The position numbers and the translations under genes were made by a program. The notes below the pieces were generated by a model, which worked only from the letters and a program-made list of their open reading frames with translations, was not told where the DNA came from and did not search any database. A DNA stretch of 64,000 nt, taken from the NCBI RefSeq assembly GCF_030555055.1, contig NZ_JAMOAO010000001.1, positions 5,456,001-5,520,000 of the forward strand, written 5' to 3'. Positions 1 through 8,106 of the stretch are shown piece by piece. Each line of letters begins with the position of its first letter. The first letter of the stretch is position 1. The DNA comes from Nocardiopsis sp. YSL2. GTDB taxonomy: Bacteria > Actinomycetota > Actinomycetes > Streptosporangiales > Streptosporangiaceae.

Positions 1-330
1 ACCGTGGGCATCTCCGCCGCGGCACGCTACGTCAGCGACTCCGAGTACAAGGGCGAGGTCGCCATCACCGGTCTGGGCACGCCCAACCAGATGCGCGAGT
101 TCGTCCACGACGGCACCGTCGAGGAGTTCGCCCTGTGGAACCCGCACGAGCTGGGCTACCTGGCCGGCTACACCGGCGCCGCGCTCAAGGCCGGACAGAT
201 CACCGGCGCCGAGGGCGAGACCTTCACCGCCGGTGAGCTGGGCGAGTACACGGTCGGCGAGGACGGCGAGGTCGTGCTCGGCCCGCCGACGGTGTTCAAC
301 GAGGACAACATCGACGACTTCGACTTCTAG
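1..330 (+). CDS. rhaS: Rhamnose-type ABC transporter substrate-binding protein, C-terminal end (partial)
   Basis: The window opens inside this gene. It is read from base 1 and ends at TAG 328-330, leaving 109 visible residues. They form the C-terminal lobe of a periplasmic-binding-protein fold (Peripla_BP_4 type), with a strand reading VAITGLGTPNQMREFV and the stretch ALWNPHELGYLA, which resembles rhamnose-binding RhaS proteins. The lipoprotein signal and N-terminal lobe lie outside the window. The next gene is a rhamnose mutarotase, which supports rhamnose as substrate. The permease and ATPase genes are presumably upstream, beyond the window. An autoinducer-2 or other pentose/deoxyhexose binding protein is the main alternative. 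The strong hairpin just after the stop probably ends or attenuates the transport transcript. Confidence 0.8.
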   Translation, partial: TVGISAAARYVSDSEYKGEVAITGLGTPNQMREFVHDGTVEEFALWNPHELGYLAGYTGAALKAGQITGAEGETFTAGELGEYTVGEDGEVVLGPPTVFNEDNIDDFDF

Positions 331-341
331 ATTCCTCCTCC

Positions 342-368
342 GGGCGGGCCGCTCCGGGCGGCCCGCCC
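342..368 (+). terminator. Strong hairpin after rhaS
   Basis: Perfect 11-bp inverted repeat GGGCGGGCCGC / GCGGCCCGCCC with loop TCCGG, starting 12 bases after the rhaS stop. There is no U-tract, as usual for actinomycete terminators. It lies upstream of rhaM, so it could partly terminate or stabilise the transporter message. Confidence 0.6.
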
Positions 369-480
369 GCCCACCCGTCACCCGCCACCGGCCGAGGGGC
401 ACTTCGTGCGGGGGCGTCCACCCTCAACGGACGCCTTCGGCGCGGTGCCCGCCCGTCCGCCCACCCGGAAGAAGAATCCC

Positions 481-798
481 TTGCAGCGCGTCTGCTTCAT
501 CCTGAAGGTCCGCCAGGAGCGCCTGGAGGAGTACAAGGAACGGCACGCCGCCGTCTGGCCCGAGATGCGCGCGGCGCTCAGCGAGACCGGATGGCACAAC
601 TACTCGCTCTTCTGCACCGACGACGGCATGGTCGTGGGCTACCTGGAGACCGAGGACTTCGAGGCGGCCCGCGCCGCGATGGCCCGCACCGACGTCAACG
701 AGCGCTGGCAGGCCGAGATGGCGCCCTTCTTCGAGGGACTGCCCGGCCGCCCCGACGAGGGCATGCTCCCGCTCACCGAGATCTTCCACCTGGCCTGA
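481..798 (+). CDS. rhaM: L-rhamnose mutarotase
   Basis: The 105-residue product matches the usual length of RhaM (about 104 residues), which interconverts the alpha and beta anomers of L-rhamnose in the cytoplasm so the sugar can be isomerised. Family features are visible: N-terminal RVCFILKVRQERLEEYKERH, then VWPEMRAALSETGWHNYSLF, with the His and Tyr residues typical of the ferredoxin-like dimeric barrel. I chose TTG at 481 because GGAAGAAG stands just upstream and the family starts here; a longer in-frame extension to GTG 406 has no conserved content. It follows the rhamnose-type binding protein and precedes a secreted polysaccharide-active enzyme, so this is the end of a rhamnose utilisation locus. 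Function is confident; physiological substrate range is inferred. Confidence 0.9.
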   Translation: MQRVCFILKVRQERLEEYKERHAAVWPEMRAALSETGWHNYSLFCTDDGMVVGYLETEDFEAARAAMARTDVNERWQAEMAPFFEGLPGRPDEGMLPLTEIFHLA

Positions 799-839
799 CC
801 CACGACACCGACCCGCTCCCCCTGTCGAAAGGCTTCCGG

Positions 840-2288
840 ATGTCCCCCCGCACCGCCCCCCGCACCCGCCTCCTGACCTCGGCGCTGGCTCTGACGCTGG
901 CCGTCCCCCTCGCGGGCGCCCTGGGGTCCCCGGCCGCCGCGGCCGCCGAACCCTCGGCCACGCCCCTGGGACAGCAGACCCTGGACGAGCGGGCCCTGTA
1001 CTTCGTCTCCTACGACGGACTCGTCAACAACGGCTCCTACCAGCAGTCCGGCATCATCACCCATGGCGACCACCAGTACGCCGCCTGGTACACCGAGACC
1101 CGGCACGCCGTCCTGGCCCGCCGCGGTCTCGACGGCGGCGAATGGCAGACCCTGGAGCTGCCGCACCGGCTCAGCGTCGACGACTCGCACAACAGCATCT
1201 CGCTGGGCGTGTCCGCCGAGGACCGCAGCCTGCACGTGGCCATGGACACCCACAACAACCGCGTCTACTACACGCGCTCGGCCGAGGGCCTGCTGTCCGG
1301 CGACGCCCCCTGGTCCCTCGACTCCTTCGAGCCGATCAGCCGGGACCTGGCCGGGCTGGACCTCGGATCGATCACCTACCCCCGGTTCATCAGTGCCCCC
1401 GACGACGGGCTGCAGCTCGCCTACCGGACCGGCGGATCCGGCAACGGCACCCTGGAGCTGGCCGAGTACGACGGGGACGACGGCGGCGACGGCCACTGGA
1501 CGCACCTGGGCGCGTGGTCCTCCCCCGAGGGCTCCTACGCGGCCAACGGCGCGGTGAGCACCAGCCGCAACATGTACCTGCACGGCATCGGCTACGGCGA
1601 CGACGGCCGACTGCACGCGTCGTTCACCTGGCGCGAGACCGCCGCGGGAGGCGACATCCTCTGCCACCCCGGCGGACTGTCCAACCACGACACCGGCTAC
1701 GTCTACAGCGACGACGAGGGCCGCACCTGGCGCACCGACGACGGCTCCGTGGCCGCGGTCACCGGCACCTCGCAGCGGGTGTCCGTGGACACCCCCGGCC
1801 ACGTGGTCGACCCCCTGCCGCTGAACTACGCGCTGATGAACCAGGAGTCGCAGGCGGTCGACGGCGAGGGCAACCCGCACGTCCTGATCAGCTACCGGCC
1901 GGGGCGGTTCGGGCACTGCTCCACCGACTTCGCCCGCGACCGCCGGAACCAGGGGTACGTCTTCCACCTGTACCAGGACGACGCGGGCCAGTGGCACAAG
2001 ACGGAGATCCCCGAGCCGCTCCAGGCCTTCGGCCGGTCCCGGCTGGTCATGACCGACGAGGACACCGCCTACGTGGTCATGCCCTTCGGCCGGATCATGG
2101 CGGCGACCGCCGAGTCCGGCTGGACGGACTGGACGATGGTCGACGACGGTTCGGACATCGACGCCTTCGGAGAGGTGCTCGTGGACGAGTCCAGGGTCGC
2201 CTCCGAGGGCGTGCTGTCGATCATGTACCAGGAGGCGGGCGACCGGCCCTCCACTCCCATCCGGGTCGCCGACTTCCGGCTCGGCTGA
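840..2288 (+). CDS. Secreted BNR-repeat beta-propeller enzyme (BNR_4 type; lyase or rhamnosidase-like)
   Basis: A 482-residue exported protein. Residues 1 to about 36 form a signal peptide: Arg-rich start, hydrophobic core, and an Ala-rich cleavage region ending SPAAAAAEPS. The mature part resembles BNR_4-type seven-bladed propellers, with DSHNSISLGVS, LHVAMDTHNN, SITYPRFIS and a long insertion holding Cys residues. This fold occurs in PL24/PL25 ulvan lyases and in GH145 rhamnosidases. I cannot choose among them without alignment of the catalytic His/Tyr/Arg residues. ATG 840 is preceded by GAAAGG and gives a proper signal peptide. It lies 41 bases after rhaM, probably in one transcript, which suggests it acts outside the cell on a rhamnose-containing polysaccharide whose product is imported. 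Confidence 0.7.
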   Translation: MSPRTAPRTRLLTSALALTLAVPLAGALGSPAAAAAEPSATPLGQQTLDERALYFVSYDGLVNNGSYQQSGIITHGDHQYAAWYTETRHAVLARRGLDGGEWQTLELPHRLSVDDSHNSISLGVSAEDRSLHVAMDTHNNRVYYTRSAEGLLSGDAPWSLDSFEPISRDLAGLDLGSITYPRFISAPDDGLQLAYRTGGSGNGTLELAEYDGDDGGDGHWTHLGAWSSPEGSYAANGAVSTSRNMYLHGIGYGDDGRLHASFTWRETAAGGDILCHPGGLSNHDTGYVYSDDEGRTWRTDDGSVAAVTGTSQRVSVDTPGHVVDPLPLNYALMNQESQAVDGEGNPHVLISYRPGRFGHCSTDFARDRRNQGYVFHLYQDDAGQWHKTEIPEPLQAFGRSRLVMTDEDTAYVVMPFGRIMAATAESGWTDWTMVDDGSDIDAFGEVLVDESRVASEGVLSIMYQEAGDRPSTPIRVADFRLG

Positions 2289-2294
2289 CCCCGC

Positions 2295-2326
2295 CCGGGG
2301 CCCGTGCGTTCGTGCCCGGGCCCCGG
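2295..2326 (+). terminator. Terminator-like hairpin ending the rhamnose locus
   Basis: Ten-bp perfect arms CCGGGGCCCG / CGGGCCCCGG enclose a 12-base loop, beginning seven bases after the stop of the propeller gene. Confidence 0.6.
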
Positions 2327-2388
2327 CACGCGGTTCCGGCCTGCGCGCTCCGGATTCCTCCGCTGACTTGTTCGATGGACTGAGTCGA

Positions 2389-2394
2389 TAGGGT
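2389..2394 (+). promoter_or_regulatory. Probable -10 hexamer TAGGGT of a leaderless TetR gene
   Basis: TAGGGT ends six bases before ATG 2401 and no Shine-Dalgarno sequence precedes the start. This is the usual layout of an actinobacterial leaderless transcript. Confidence 0.45.
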
Positions 2395-2400
2395 GCGGAT

Positions 2401-3024
2401 ATGGCTCACGTTCCCGCGGCTGAGCGCCGCCCTCAGTTGATCGACGCGGCCATCAGCCTGATGACCAGGGAGGGCATGGCCGCCGGCAGCACGCGCGCCA
2501 TCGCCGCGGAGCTCGGTGTCGCGCAGGCCACGGTCCACTACACCTTCGGAACGAAGGAGGACCTGTACCTGGCGGTCATGGACCGGCTCACCGAGGACCT
2601 GATCGCGCGGGTCGAGCAAGCGGCTCCGGAGGACGCCGGCTTCGAGGAGACCATCACCGCACTGGCCGGCGCCCTGTGGCGCACCATGCGCGAGGACGCG
2701 GCCAGGTACCACCTGCTCACGGAGCTGACCATGTTCGCCCTGCGCACCCCTCGCCTGGGCCGGGCCCGCCGGACCCACTACCAAGGGGTGACCGAGCTGA
2801 CGGCGAGGATGGTCACCGAGACGGCGGCGCGTACGGGCTACGAGCTCGCCCAGCCCGCCGAGGCGGTCGCCCGGTTCTTCCTCGCCGGCTTCGACGGGCT
2901 GACGATGCAGCACCTCTACGCACCGGAGGAGTCGGCGGAGCACGCCAGCCTGCGGGCTCTGGTCGCCGCGACCCTGGCTCTGGCCGGGGGACGGCTCGAC
3001 CTGGTGGAGGTACCGACGGACTGA
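2401..3024 (+). CDS. TetR/AcrR-family regulator, likely partner of the adjacent CYP102
   Basis: 207 residues, normal for TetR regulators. The N-terminal helix-turn-helix is clear at about residues 12-58: LIDAAISLMTREG, then TRAIAAELGVAQATVHYTF and the closing FGTKEDLY motif. The C-terminal part is the variable ligand-binding helical domain. The gene is convergent with the CYP102 gene and shares a terminator with it. In Bacillus megaterium the CYP102A1 gene is controlled by the TetR repressor BM3R1, so by analogy this protein may bind the palindromes at 6444-6490 and respond to fatty acids; that is inference. The start looks leaderless, with TAGGGT seven bases upstream. Regulation of another target is possible. 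Confidence 0.85.
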   Translation: MAHVPAAERRPQLIDAAISLMTREGMAAGSTRAIAAELGVAQATVHYTFGTKEDLYLAVMDRLTEDLIARVEQAAPEDAGFEETITALAGALWRTMREDAARYHLLTELTMFALRTPRLGRARRTHYQGVTELTARMVTETAARTGYELAQPAEAVARFFLAGFDGLTMQHLYAPEESAEHASLRALVAATLALAGGRLDLVEVPTD

Positions 3025-3048
3025 CGCCGCGGCGGAGAGGTCCGGGCC

Positions 3049-3076
3049 CCGGTGGCGGGGTCGGCCCCGCCACCGG
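3049..3076. terminator. Bidirectional terminator between convergent tetR and CYP102
   Basis: Perfect 12-bp stem CCGGTGGCGGGG / CCCCGCCACCGG with a TCGG tetraloop, in the 159-base gap between the two converging genes. Confidence 0.75.
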
Positions 3077-3183
3077 TGGGACGCGGTGTCGGCCGTCCGA
3101 GCACGCGGGCGTTGCGCGTCACGGCGGCCGCCGGGACCCGACCGTCCGGGGCCGTGGCGGCCGAGCGGTCCAGGGTGGCACGC

Positions 3184-6100
3184 TCAGCCGGCCCAGACGT
3201 CCTCGACGTAGTGCCCGGACCCGATGAGCCCGGTCAGCCAGGCGGAGGCCCCTGCATCGTCCGCGCCGGTGTGCTCGCGATAGACCGCCCGGAAGGCCTC
3301 CCGCACGGCAGGGGCCATGCGTCGGCCGTCACCGCAGACGTGGACCCGGCCACCGGCCTCCAGCACGGACCAGACCTCCGCGCTCTCGCGCATGATGCGG
3401 TCCTGGACGAACCGGGCTCCGTTCTCGGGCGCGTGCATGAAGGCGGGGCGCATACTGACGGCCCCGGCCGCCTCGGCGCGGGCGAGCTCCTCGCGGTGGA
3501 GGTAGTCGACGTCGGGATGGTCGCAGCCGAAGTAGCACAGCAGGGTCCCGGTCCTCCCCGTGTGCAGCCGGTCGAGGATCGCGCCGCGGAAGGGTGCCAG
3601 CCCGGTGCCGGCGCTCACCACGATGACCGGCACGGACGGGTCCTCGGGCAGACGGAACGCCTCGCCGCACGGCAGTACCCGGGCCTGCAGCGTGTCGCCG
3701 GCCGTCACGGTCCGGACGTGGTGGGAGGCGATGCCGTGGAAGGTGCCCTCTCCGCTCCGGTGCGGGGCGGAGAGCAGGGACACCATGAGGTCCACCTCCC
3801 CGGGGGACTTCCTGGCGGACGAGGAGATCGAGTAGCGGCGTGGGCGCAGGGCCGGCAGCGATTCCAGGAAGCGGGCGAAGGGCAGCTCGCAGGACCGGTA
3901 GCGCTCCAGGAGGTCCAGGACACTGAGTCCGGCGTCGGTGACCCGCTCACGGAAGGCGTCGGGAACCGCCGCGGCGAGTTCGGCCAGGGGGCGCTGCTCG
4001 GGCGGGCAGACGGTGTGCTCGGCGAGCACGGCGACCTGGTCCTGGGTCGCGGGGACCTGCAGTTCCACGAAGTCGGTCAGCAGTCGGCGCAGGGTCAGCG
4101 GGCGGTCGACGGGCAGGGCGTTGCGGCTGCGGCGGCGGGCCCGCAGGCGGACGGTGCGGTCCAGGTCGAGGTCGAAGCGCGCGGAGACCCGGCGGACGAG
4201 GGCGTCCGGGTTCTCGGGCAGGACCGCCAGATGATCACCGGTCCTGTAGGTGACGCCCTCGGGCAGCCGCAGCCTCACGAAGCGTTTGGACCGGCCGAGT
4301 TCATGGTCCGTGTCGACGAGCTCGCGCGCGTCGAGCACCTCCATCGGTTGCACGCCGTGCCGTGCCGTGAGTCCGCCGGTGACCGAGTCGGTGGTGTCCT
4401 CGATTTCGTACAGGCCCCGGTCCTCGCCCGGCTCGTCGGTGTCCGCGGCCGCGGACACCGGCTCACCGTCGCGTTCCAGCAGGGCCGTCCACAGGGCGCC
4501 CGTCCACCGGTCCACGGCACCCGTGAAGTCCCCGGACGCGTCGGCCGTGCCGCGCGGCACCAGCGGTGTGGCGCCGGCCGCTGCCAGGCGCTCGTCGATG
4601 AGGGCCGGGACGCGCTGATAGGTGGCCGCCCAGTTGCGGTCACCGACACCGAGCACGGCGTAGGCGACACCGTCGAGAGAGCCTGGCCGGAGCCCCTCCG
4701 TCCAGGCGACGAACTCGGCGGCGTCGTCGGTGGGCCTGCCGTTGTAGGAGGCGGCCACGATCACCACCGGGCCCGCGGCGGAGCTCAGCCCGCCGGCGTG
4801 CTCGTTGAGGGGGGCGACGGACGGGGCGAACCCGTACGCGTCGCCCTCCACCGCCAGATCGCGGGCGATACCGGCGCAGGTGCCCAGGTTGGAGCCGTGC
4901 AGCAGGGTCAGCGCGGTGCCGGCTGCCCGTCGCTCGGTGGGCTCCGCCCGGCCGGCGGTGGCGCTGTGCGGGGTCGCGGGGGGCCGGCGGCGCTCGCCGC
5001 TGGTGCGCCGGGCCAGCATGAGTGTGAACCCGTCGGGCTTGAGGGTGAGGGTCTGCTTGATCTTCAGCCGGTAGTCGGTGTGGTCGATCAGCCGGTAGCG
5101 GTGCACGAGCAGCCCCAGCAACAGGGTGGCCTCGTGCAGCGCGAACTGACGGCCGATACAGGCGCGTTCACCGCTGCCGAACGGCTTGTACAGGTGGACC
5201 GGGCGCGTCGCCTCCCGCTCGGGGGTGAAGCGCTCGGGGTCGAACAGCTCGACGTTCTCACCCCAGGCGGGGTCGCGGTGCAGGGCCGGGGTGAGCACCA
5301 TGAGGGTCTCGCCCCCGCGCACGGTGTACCGGCCCCCGATGACGGTGTCCTCGATGGGCTCCACGGCGAAGGCGGGTGCGGTCGGCCACAACCGCAGACT
5401 CTCGTTGAGGACCTGGCGGATGTACGTGAGCTTGCCGACGTCGCCGTAGCCGGGGTGCGGGTTGTCGGTGTCCCCCCACAGGGCGTCCACCTCGGCCTGG
5501 GCCCGGGCGAGCACCTCGGGGTGCTTGGTCAGGTAGTACAGGGCGAAGGACAGCGCGCCGCTGGTGGTCTCGTGCCCGGCGATGAGGAACGTGATCACCT
5601 GGTTGCGGATGTTGGCGTCGTCCAGCAGGTCGCCCGTCACTGGATCCGGGGTGTTCAGCATCCGGCCCAGCAGGTCGTCCGCGCTCGTGTCGCCGGTGGT
5701 CCTGCGCCGCCGGATGACCTCGTCGACCAGGTCCGTCATCAGCTCGGCGTCGCGGCGGTACTGCTCGGCCTGCTTCGGCCTGAACAGCTCCGCGCCCGGA
5801 ACGGACTCCACCTTGCTCTGGGCGAACGCCAGTGCCCGTGACATCGCGCCGACGAAGGGGTGCGGTTCGTCCCGGTGCAGGGACTGGAAGTCGTAGCCGA
5901 AGCCGCACAGGCCGATGGTGTCGAACGTCAGCCGGGTCATGTCCTCGGGAACGTCCACGGGCCGTGCACCGGCGGCCCGGTCCCACGTGTCGATCAGGGA
6001 GTGGGCGGCGTCGAGCATGGTCGCGTGGTAGTCGCGCATCGCCCCGAGTGAGAACGCGGGCATCAGGACGTCGTGTGCCTTGCGCCAGTTCGCTTCGTGG

Positions 6101-6396
6101 TGGAAGGCGGTGAACAAGCCGTCCCCGGCGAACTGGCGGATCTCGACCAGGTCCGCGTGCACGTTCTTGCGGAACCGGGTCTCGTCGGCCAGTTCCGCCA
6201 CCAGGTCCGCGCCACCGACGAAGACGTTCTCGGACCCGAAGGCGCGGACCCGGTACACCGGCCCCATCTCCTCGAACTCCTTCATCAGGTGCATGAGGCC
6301 GTCGATCCCCGTCGGGATGCCGAGGGCGTGGCCGACCAGGGGCAGCGCCGGGCGCTCGGGGATCGTCCGGGCCGCGGCAGCGGATGCCTGCGTCAT
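3184..6396 (-). CDS. Self-sufficient cytochrome P450/NADPH-P450 reductase fusion (CYP102 family)
   Basis: A 1,070-residue fused monooxygenase of P450 BM3 type that should hydroxylate medium- or long-chain fatty acids using NADPH and oxygen. The heme domain has the I-helix motif AGHETT (273-278), ESLR (332-335) and the heme loop FGSGERACIG with ligand Cys413. GDGLFTAF places a Phe at 95, equivalent to Phe87 of BM3. The reductase half has an FMN-binding flavodoxin domain (LLHGSNLGTCAGIARDLA, ASYNGRPTDDA), the FAD motif RPRRYSISSS, and the NADPH motifs SAGTGLAPFRG and CYFGC, ending GHYVEDVWAG. ATG 6396 was chosen over upstream in-frame codons because CGAAAGGC precedes it and the protein then aligns with the family. 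Overlapping palindromes directly upstream imply repression by a TetR protein, probably the one at 2401. No frameshift or missing key residue is seen. Confidence 0.95.
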   Translation of the reverse strand: MTQASAAAARTIPERPALPLVGHALGIPTGIDGLMHLMKEFEEMGPVYRVRAFGSENVFVGGADLVAELADETRFRKNVHADLVEIRQFAGDGLFTAFHHEANWRKAHDVLMPAFSLGAMRDYHATMLDAAHSLIDTWDRAAGARPVDVPEDMTRLTFDTIGLCGFGYDFQSLHRDEPHPFVGAMSRALAFAQSKVESVPGAELFRPKQAEQYRRDAELMTDLVDEVIRRRRTTGDTSADDLLGRMLNTPDPVTGDLLDDANIRNQVITFLIAGHETTSGALSFALYYLTKHPEVLARAQAEVDALWGDTDNPHPGYGDVGKLTYIRQVLNESLRLWPTAPAFAVEPIEDTVIGGRYTVRGGETLMVLTPALHRDPAWGENVELFDPERFTPEREATRPVHLYKPFGSGERACIGRQFALHEATLLLGLLVHRYRLIDHTDYRLKIKQTLTLKPDGFTLMLARRTSGERRRPPATPHSATAGRAEPTERRAAGTALTLLHGSNLGTCAGIARDLAVEGDAYGFAPSVAPLNEHAGGLSSAAGPVVIVAASYNGRPTDDAAEFVAWTEGLRPGSLDGVAYAVLGVGDRNWAATYQRVPALIDERLAAAGATPLVPRGTADASGDFTGAVDRWTGALWTALLERDGEPVSAAADTDEPGEDRGLYEIEDTTDSVTGGLTARHGVQPMEVLDARELVDTDHELGRSKRFVRLRLPEGVTYRTGDHLAVLPENPDALVRRVSARFDLDLDRTVRLRARRRSRNALPVDRPLTLRRLLTDFVELQVPATQDQVAVLAEHTVCPPEQRPLAELAAAVPDAFRERVTDAGLSVLDLLERYRSCELPFARFLESLPALRPRRYSISSSARKSPGEVDLMVSLLSAPHRSGEGTFHGIASHHVRTVTAGDTLQARVLPCGEAFRLPEDPSVPVIVVSAGTGLAPFRGAILDRLHTGRTGTLLCYFGCDHPDVDYLHREELARAEAAGAVSMRPAFMHAPENGARFVQDRIMRESAEVWSVLEAGGRVHVCGDGRRMAPAVREAFRAVYREHTGADDAGASAWLTGLIGSGHYVEDVWAG

Positions 6397-6443
6397 GGGA
6401 GTGCCTTTCGTTCCGCGTCTTCCGTCGCTCGCAGACCACCATA

Positions 6444-6490
6444 CGAGTGACATAGTCACTCGAACATGTCGAGTGACTGTGTTGAATGAC
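6444..6490. promoter_or_regulatory. Tandem palindromic operator upstream of CYP102
   Basis: Alternating copies of one 7-mer: GAGTGAC 6445-6451, GTCACTC 6455-6461, GAGTGAC 6471-6477 and a variant GAATGAC 6484-6490. The first two form an 8-bp-arm palindrome (CGAGTGAC, ATA, GTCACTCG); the second and third form a 10-bp-arm palindrome (AGTCACTCGA, ACATG, TCGAGTGACT). The block lies 48 bases upstream of the P450 start, where a repressor would act. Confidence 0.75.
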
Positions 6491-6613
6491 ACGGTCGGGT
6501 GAAGGAATGAAAGGCGGGGGAGGGGTGTCGTGGTGCGCGGCCCGGGCCGAACGCCGGGGCCCCACCATGACCGGGCCCGGCGCGGGCCCCGCCCCAACGG
6601 TGTGCCGGGCTCG

Positions 6614-6639
6614 CCCGCACCGGAGCGGTCCGGTGCGGG
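6614..6639 (-). terminator. Terminator hairpin downstream of GH43 gene
   Basis: Perfect 10-bp arms CCCGCACCGG / CCGGTGCGGG with loop AGCGGT, 12 bases beyond the stop of the minus-strand GH43 gene. Confidence 0.65.
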
Positions 6640-6651
6640 GAGCGGGGCGGG

Positions 6652-7656
6652 TCAGTGGACGTAGGGCCAGCCGGAGGAGTCCCAGCCGAGCCAGTTGAGC
6701 CCCAGCAGTGCCGTGCCGTCGTCGGCGTAGTAGTGGTAGGCGAGGATGTCGTTGTCGGTGTCGGCGAAGACGTCCTGGTGGCCGGGGCCGTGGATCCCGC
6801 CGTGCCCGGACAGGACCTCGGTGCCTCCGCCTGAGGTCATCGCGGTGCCGTTGCGGTCGCGGTAGGGGCCGGTGATGCTCCTGGAGCGGCCGACCATGAT
6901 GCGGTAGGTGCTGTCCGCGCCGCGGCAGCACAGGTCGAAGGAGACGAACAGGTAGTACCAGCCGCCGCGGTGGAAGAGGGTCGGTGCCTCGATGGCTCCG
7001 CCCCCGCGCCCGGCGATCGAGTACAGGTTTCCGTCGTAGCGCTTGCCGGTGGCCGGGTCGATCCGGACCATCTTGAGGCCCGACCAGAACGAGCCGAAGG
7101 CCATCCACCACCGGCCCCGCGTGTCCACCTGCAGGTGGGGATCGATGGCGTTGTAGTCGTTCGAGGTGAACGACTCGATGACCAGGCCCTCGTCGCGCCA
7201 GGTTCCGGAGTTCCCGCTGGTGCTGGTGGCCAGGAAGATCGCGGACCGGTTGGAGCCGAAACTCGAAGCGGAGTAGTAGAGGTGGTAGCGGCCGTTGGCA
7301 TGGGACAGGTGCGGAGCCCACAGGTTGCGGTCGCCGCCCGTGTACGGGGTGGTCCAGGGGGCGCCGCCGGGGAAGACCGTGCCCGCGTCCCTGAAGGCGG
7401 TCCGGTCGGCCGAGGTCTTCAGTGCGACGTCGTGGCCGGTGTGGGCGACCAGATAGCCGCCTTCGGGCCGTTTGACGAAGGACGGGTCGTGCAGTCTGAT
7501 GTCCCCTGTCACCACGCCGGGGCCGGGGTAGTCGGCGGGCGCGGGAGCGGCGGCGGCCATGGTCGGGACCGCGGACAGCGCTCCCGTGGCCAGGGCCGCG
7601 CCCAGCATCGTGCGTCGGGAGGGGAACACGGAGGGTGTGCGGGGGTGTCGTGTCAT
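6652..7656 (-). CDS. Secreted GH43 endo-1,5-alpha-L-arabinanase
   Basis: 334 residues with an export signal: a basic N-terminus containing PSRRTMLGAALATGAL, possibly Tat type with twin Arg, and an Ala-rich cleavage zone near residue 38. The mature protein is a five-bladed propeller of family GH43. The three acidic catalytic residues are recognisable in RLHDPSFV (general base Asp), YNAIDPHLQ (Asp that tunes the acid) and GAIEAPTLF (general acid Glu). SFDLCCRGADSTYRIMVGRS is typical of arabinanases. It should cut alpha-1,5-arabinan outside the cell. ATG 7656 has GGAGGC at a suitable distance. A perfect LacI-type palindrome lies 65 bases upstream, so induction by an arabino-oligosaccharide is likely; the LacI gene at 9730 probably uses a different operator. 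Confidence 0.9.
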   Translation of the reverse strand: MTRHPRTPSVFPSRRTMLGAALATGALSAVPTMAAAAPAPADYPGPGVVTGDIRLHDPSFVKRPEGGYLVAHTGHDVALKTSADRTAFRDAGTVFPGGAPWTTPYTGGDRNLWAPHLSHANGRYHLYYSASSFGSNRSAIFLATSTSGNSGTWRDEGLVIESFTSNDYNAIDPHLQVDTRGRWWMAFGSFWSGLKMVRIDPATGKRYDGNLYSIAGRGGGAIEAPTLFHRGGWYYLFVSFDLCCRGADSTYRIMVGRSRSITGPYRDRNGTAMTSGGGTEVLSGHGGIHGPGHQDVFADTDNDILAYHYYADDGTALLGLNWLGWDSSGWPYVH

Positions 7657-7720
7657 GGGGAGCCTCCTCGGCTCGGTGGGCGTTCTGACCGACAGGGGCC
7701 GCGGAGCACCGCAGCCGGGC

Positions 7721-7734
7721 TGTTAGCGCTAACA
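7721..7734. promoter_or_regulatory. LacI-type operator TGTTAGCGCTAACA upstream of GH43
   Basis: Perfect 14-bp palindrome with the central CG typical of LacI-family operators, 65 bases upstream of the GH43 start. Its sequence differs from the operator pair of the GH32 locus, so a regulator outside the window probably uses it. Confidence 0.7.
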
Positions 7735-7915
7735 TTCAGCGGAGAAGCTCCTGTGCGGAGTCCGTGGGGTGCGGGTGGCGGTGGGGAAGGGCGACGGGAG
7801 TCACGCGTCGCGGGTCCGGGCCGCCTCGGCCCGGTGGTCCGCCGGGCGCCCTGTCGGACACGGGGGGTGGTGTGTCGTGGGGGGTAGGGGGTCGGTTCGG
7901 CGGTCGCCGTTCCTC

Positions 7916-7936
7916 ATTACGAATACGCTTCGTAAT
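7916..7936. promoter_or_regulatory. Perfect palindrome, possible operator of unknown regulator
   Basis: ATTACGAA and TTCGTAAT flank TACGC, giving 8-bp perfect arms in an unusually AT-rich patch of an otherwise GC-rich gap (7657-8106). It sits between the divergent GH43 gene and the small membrane-protein gene. I cannot assign the protein that binds it. Confidence 0.45.
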
Positions 7937-8106
7937 TGTTCGGTCATCGTAAGGTGGCGTCCGGTGCGCGTCAACCCTCCTTTTCCGCACACGTGCGCGT
8001 TCGCGTGTGCCGGAAGCCCCCGCCTGGTTGGGGATCCACGCGGTGCGGGTAGGTCTTGGTCGAAACCCACGCCCCCCTGGCACCCCCCACCCCCCGGAGG
8101 CAGAGA

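Noticed and set aside
3052-5841. Open frame of 929 codons antisense to the P450 reductase
   Set aside because: The opposite strand has full P450, FMN, FAD and NADPH motifs; this frame has none.
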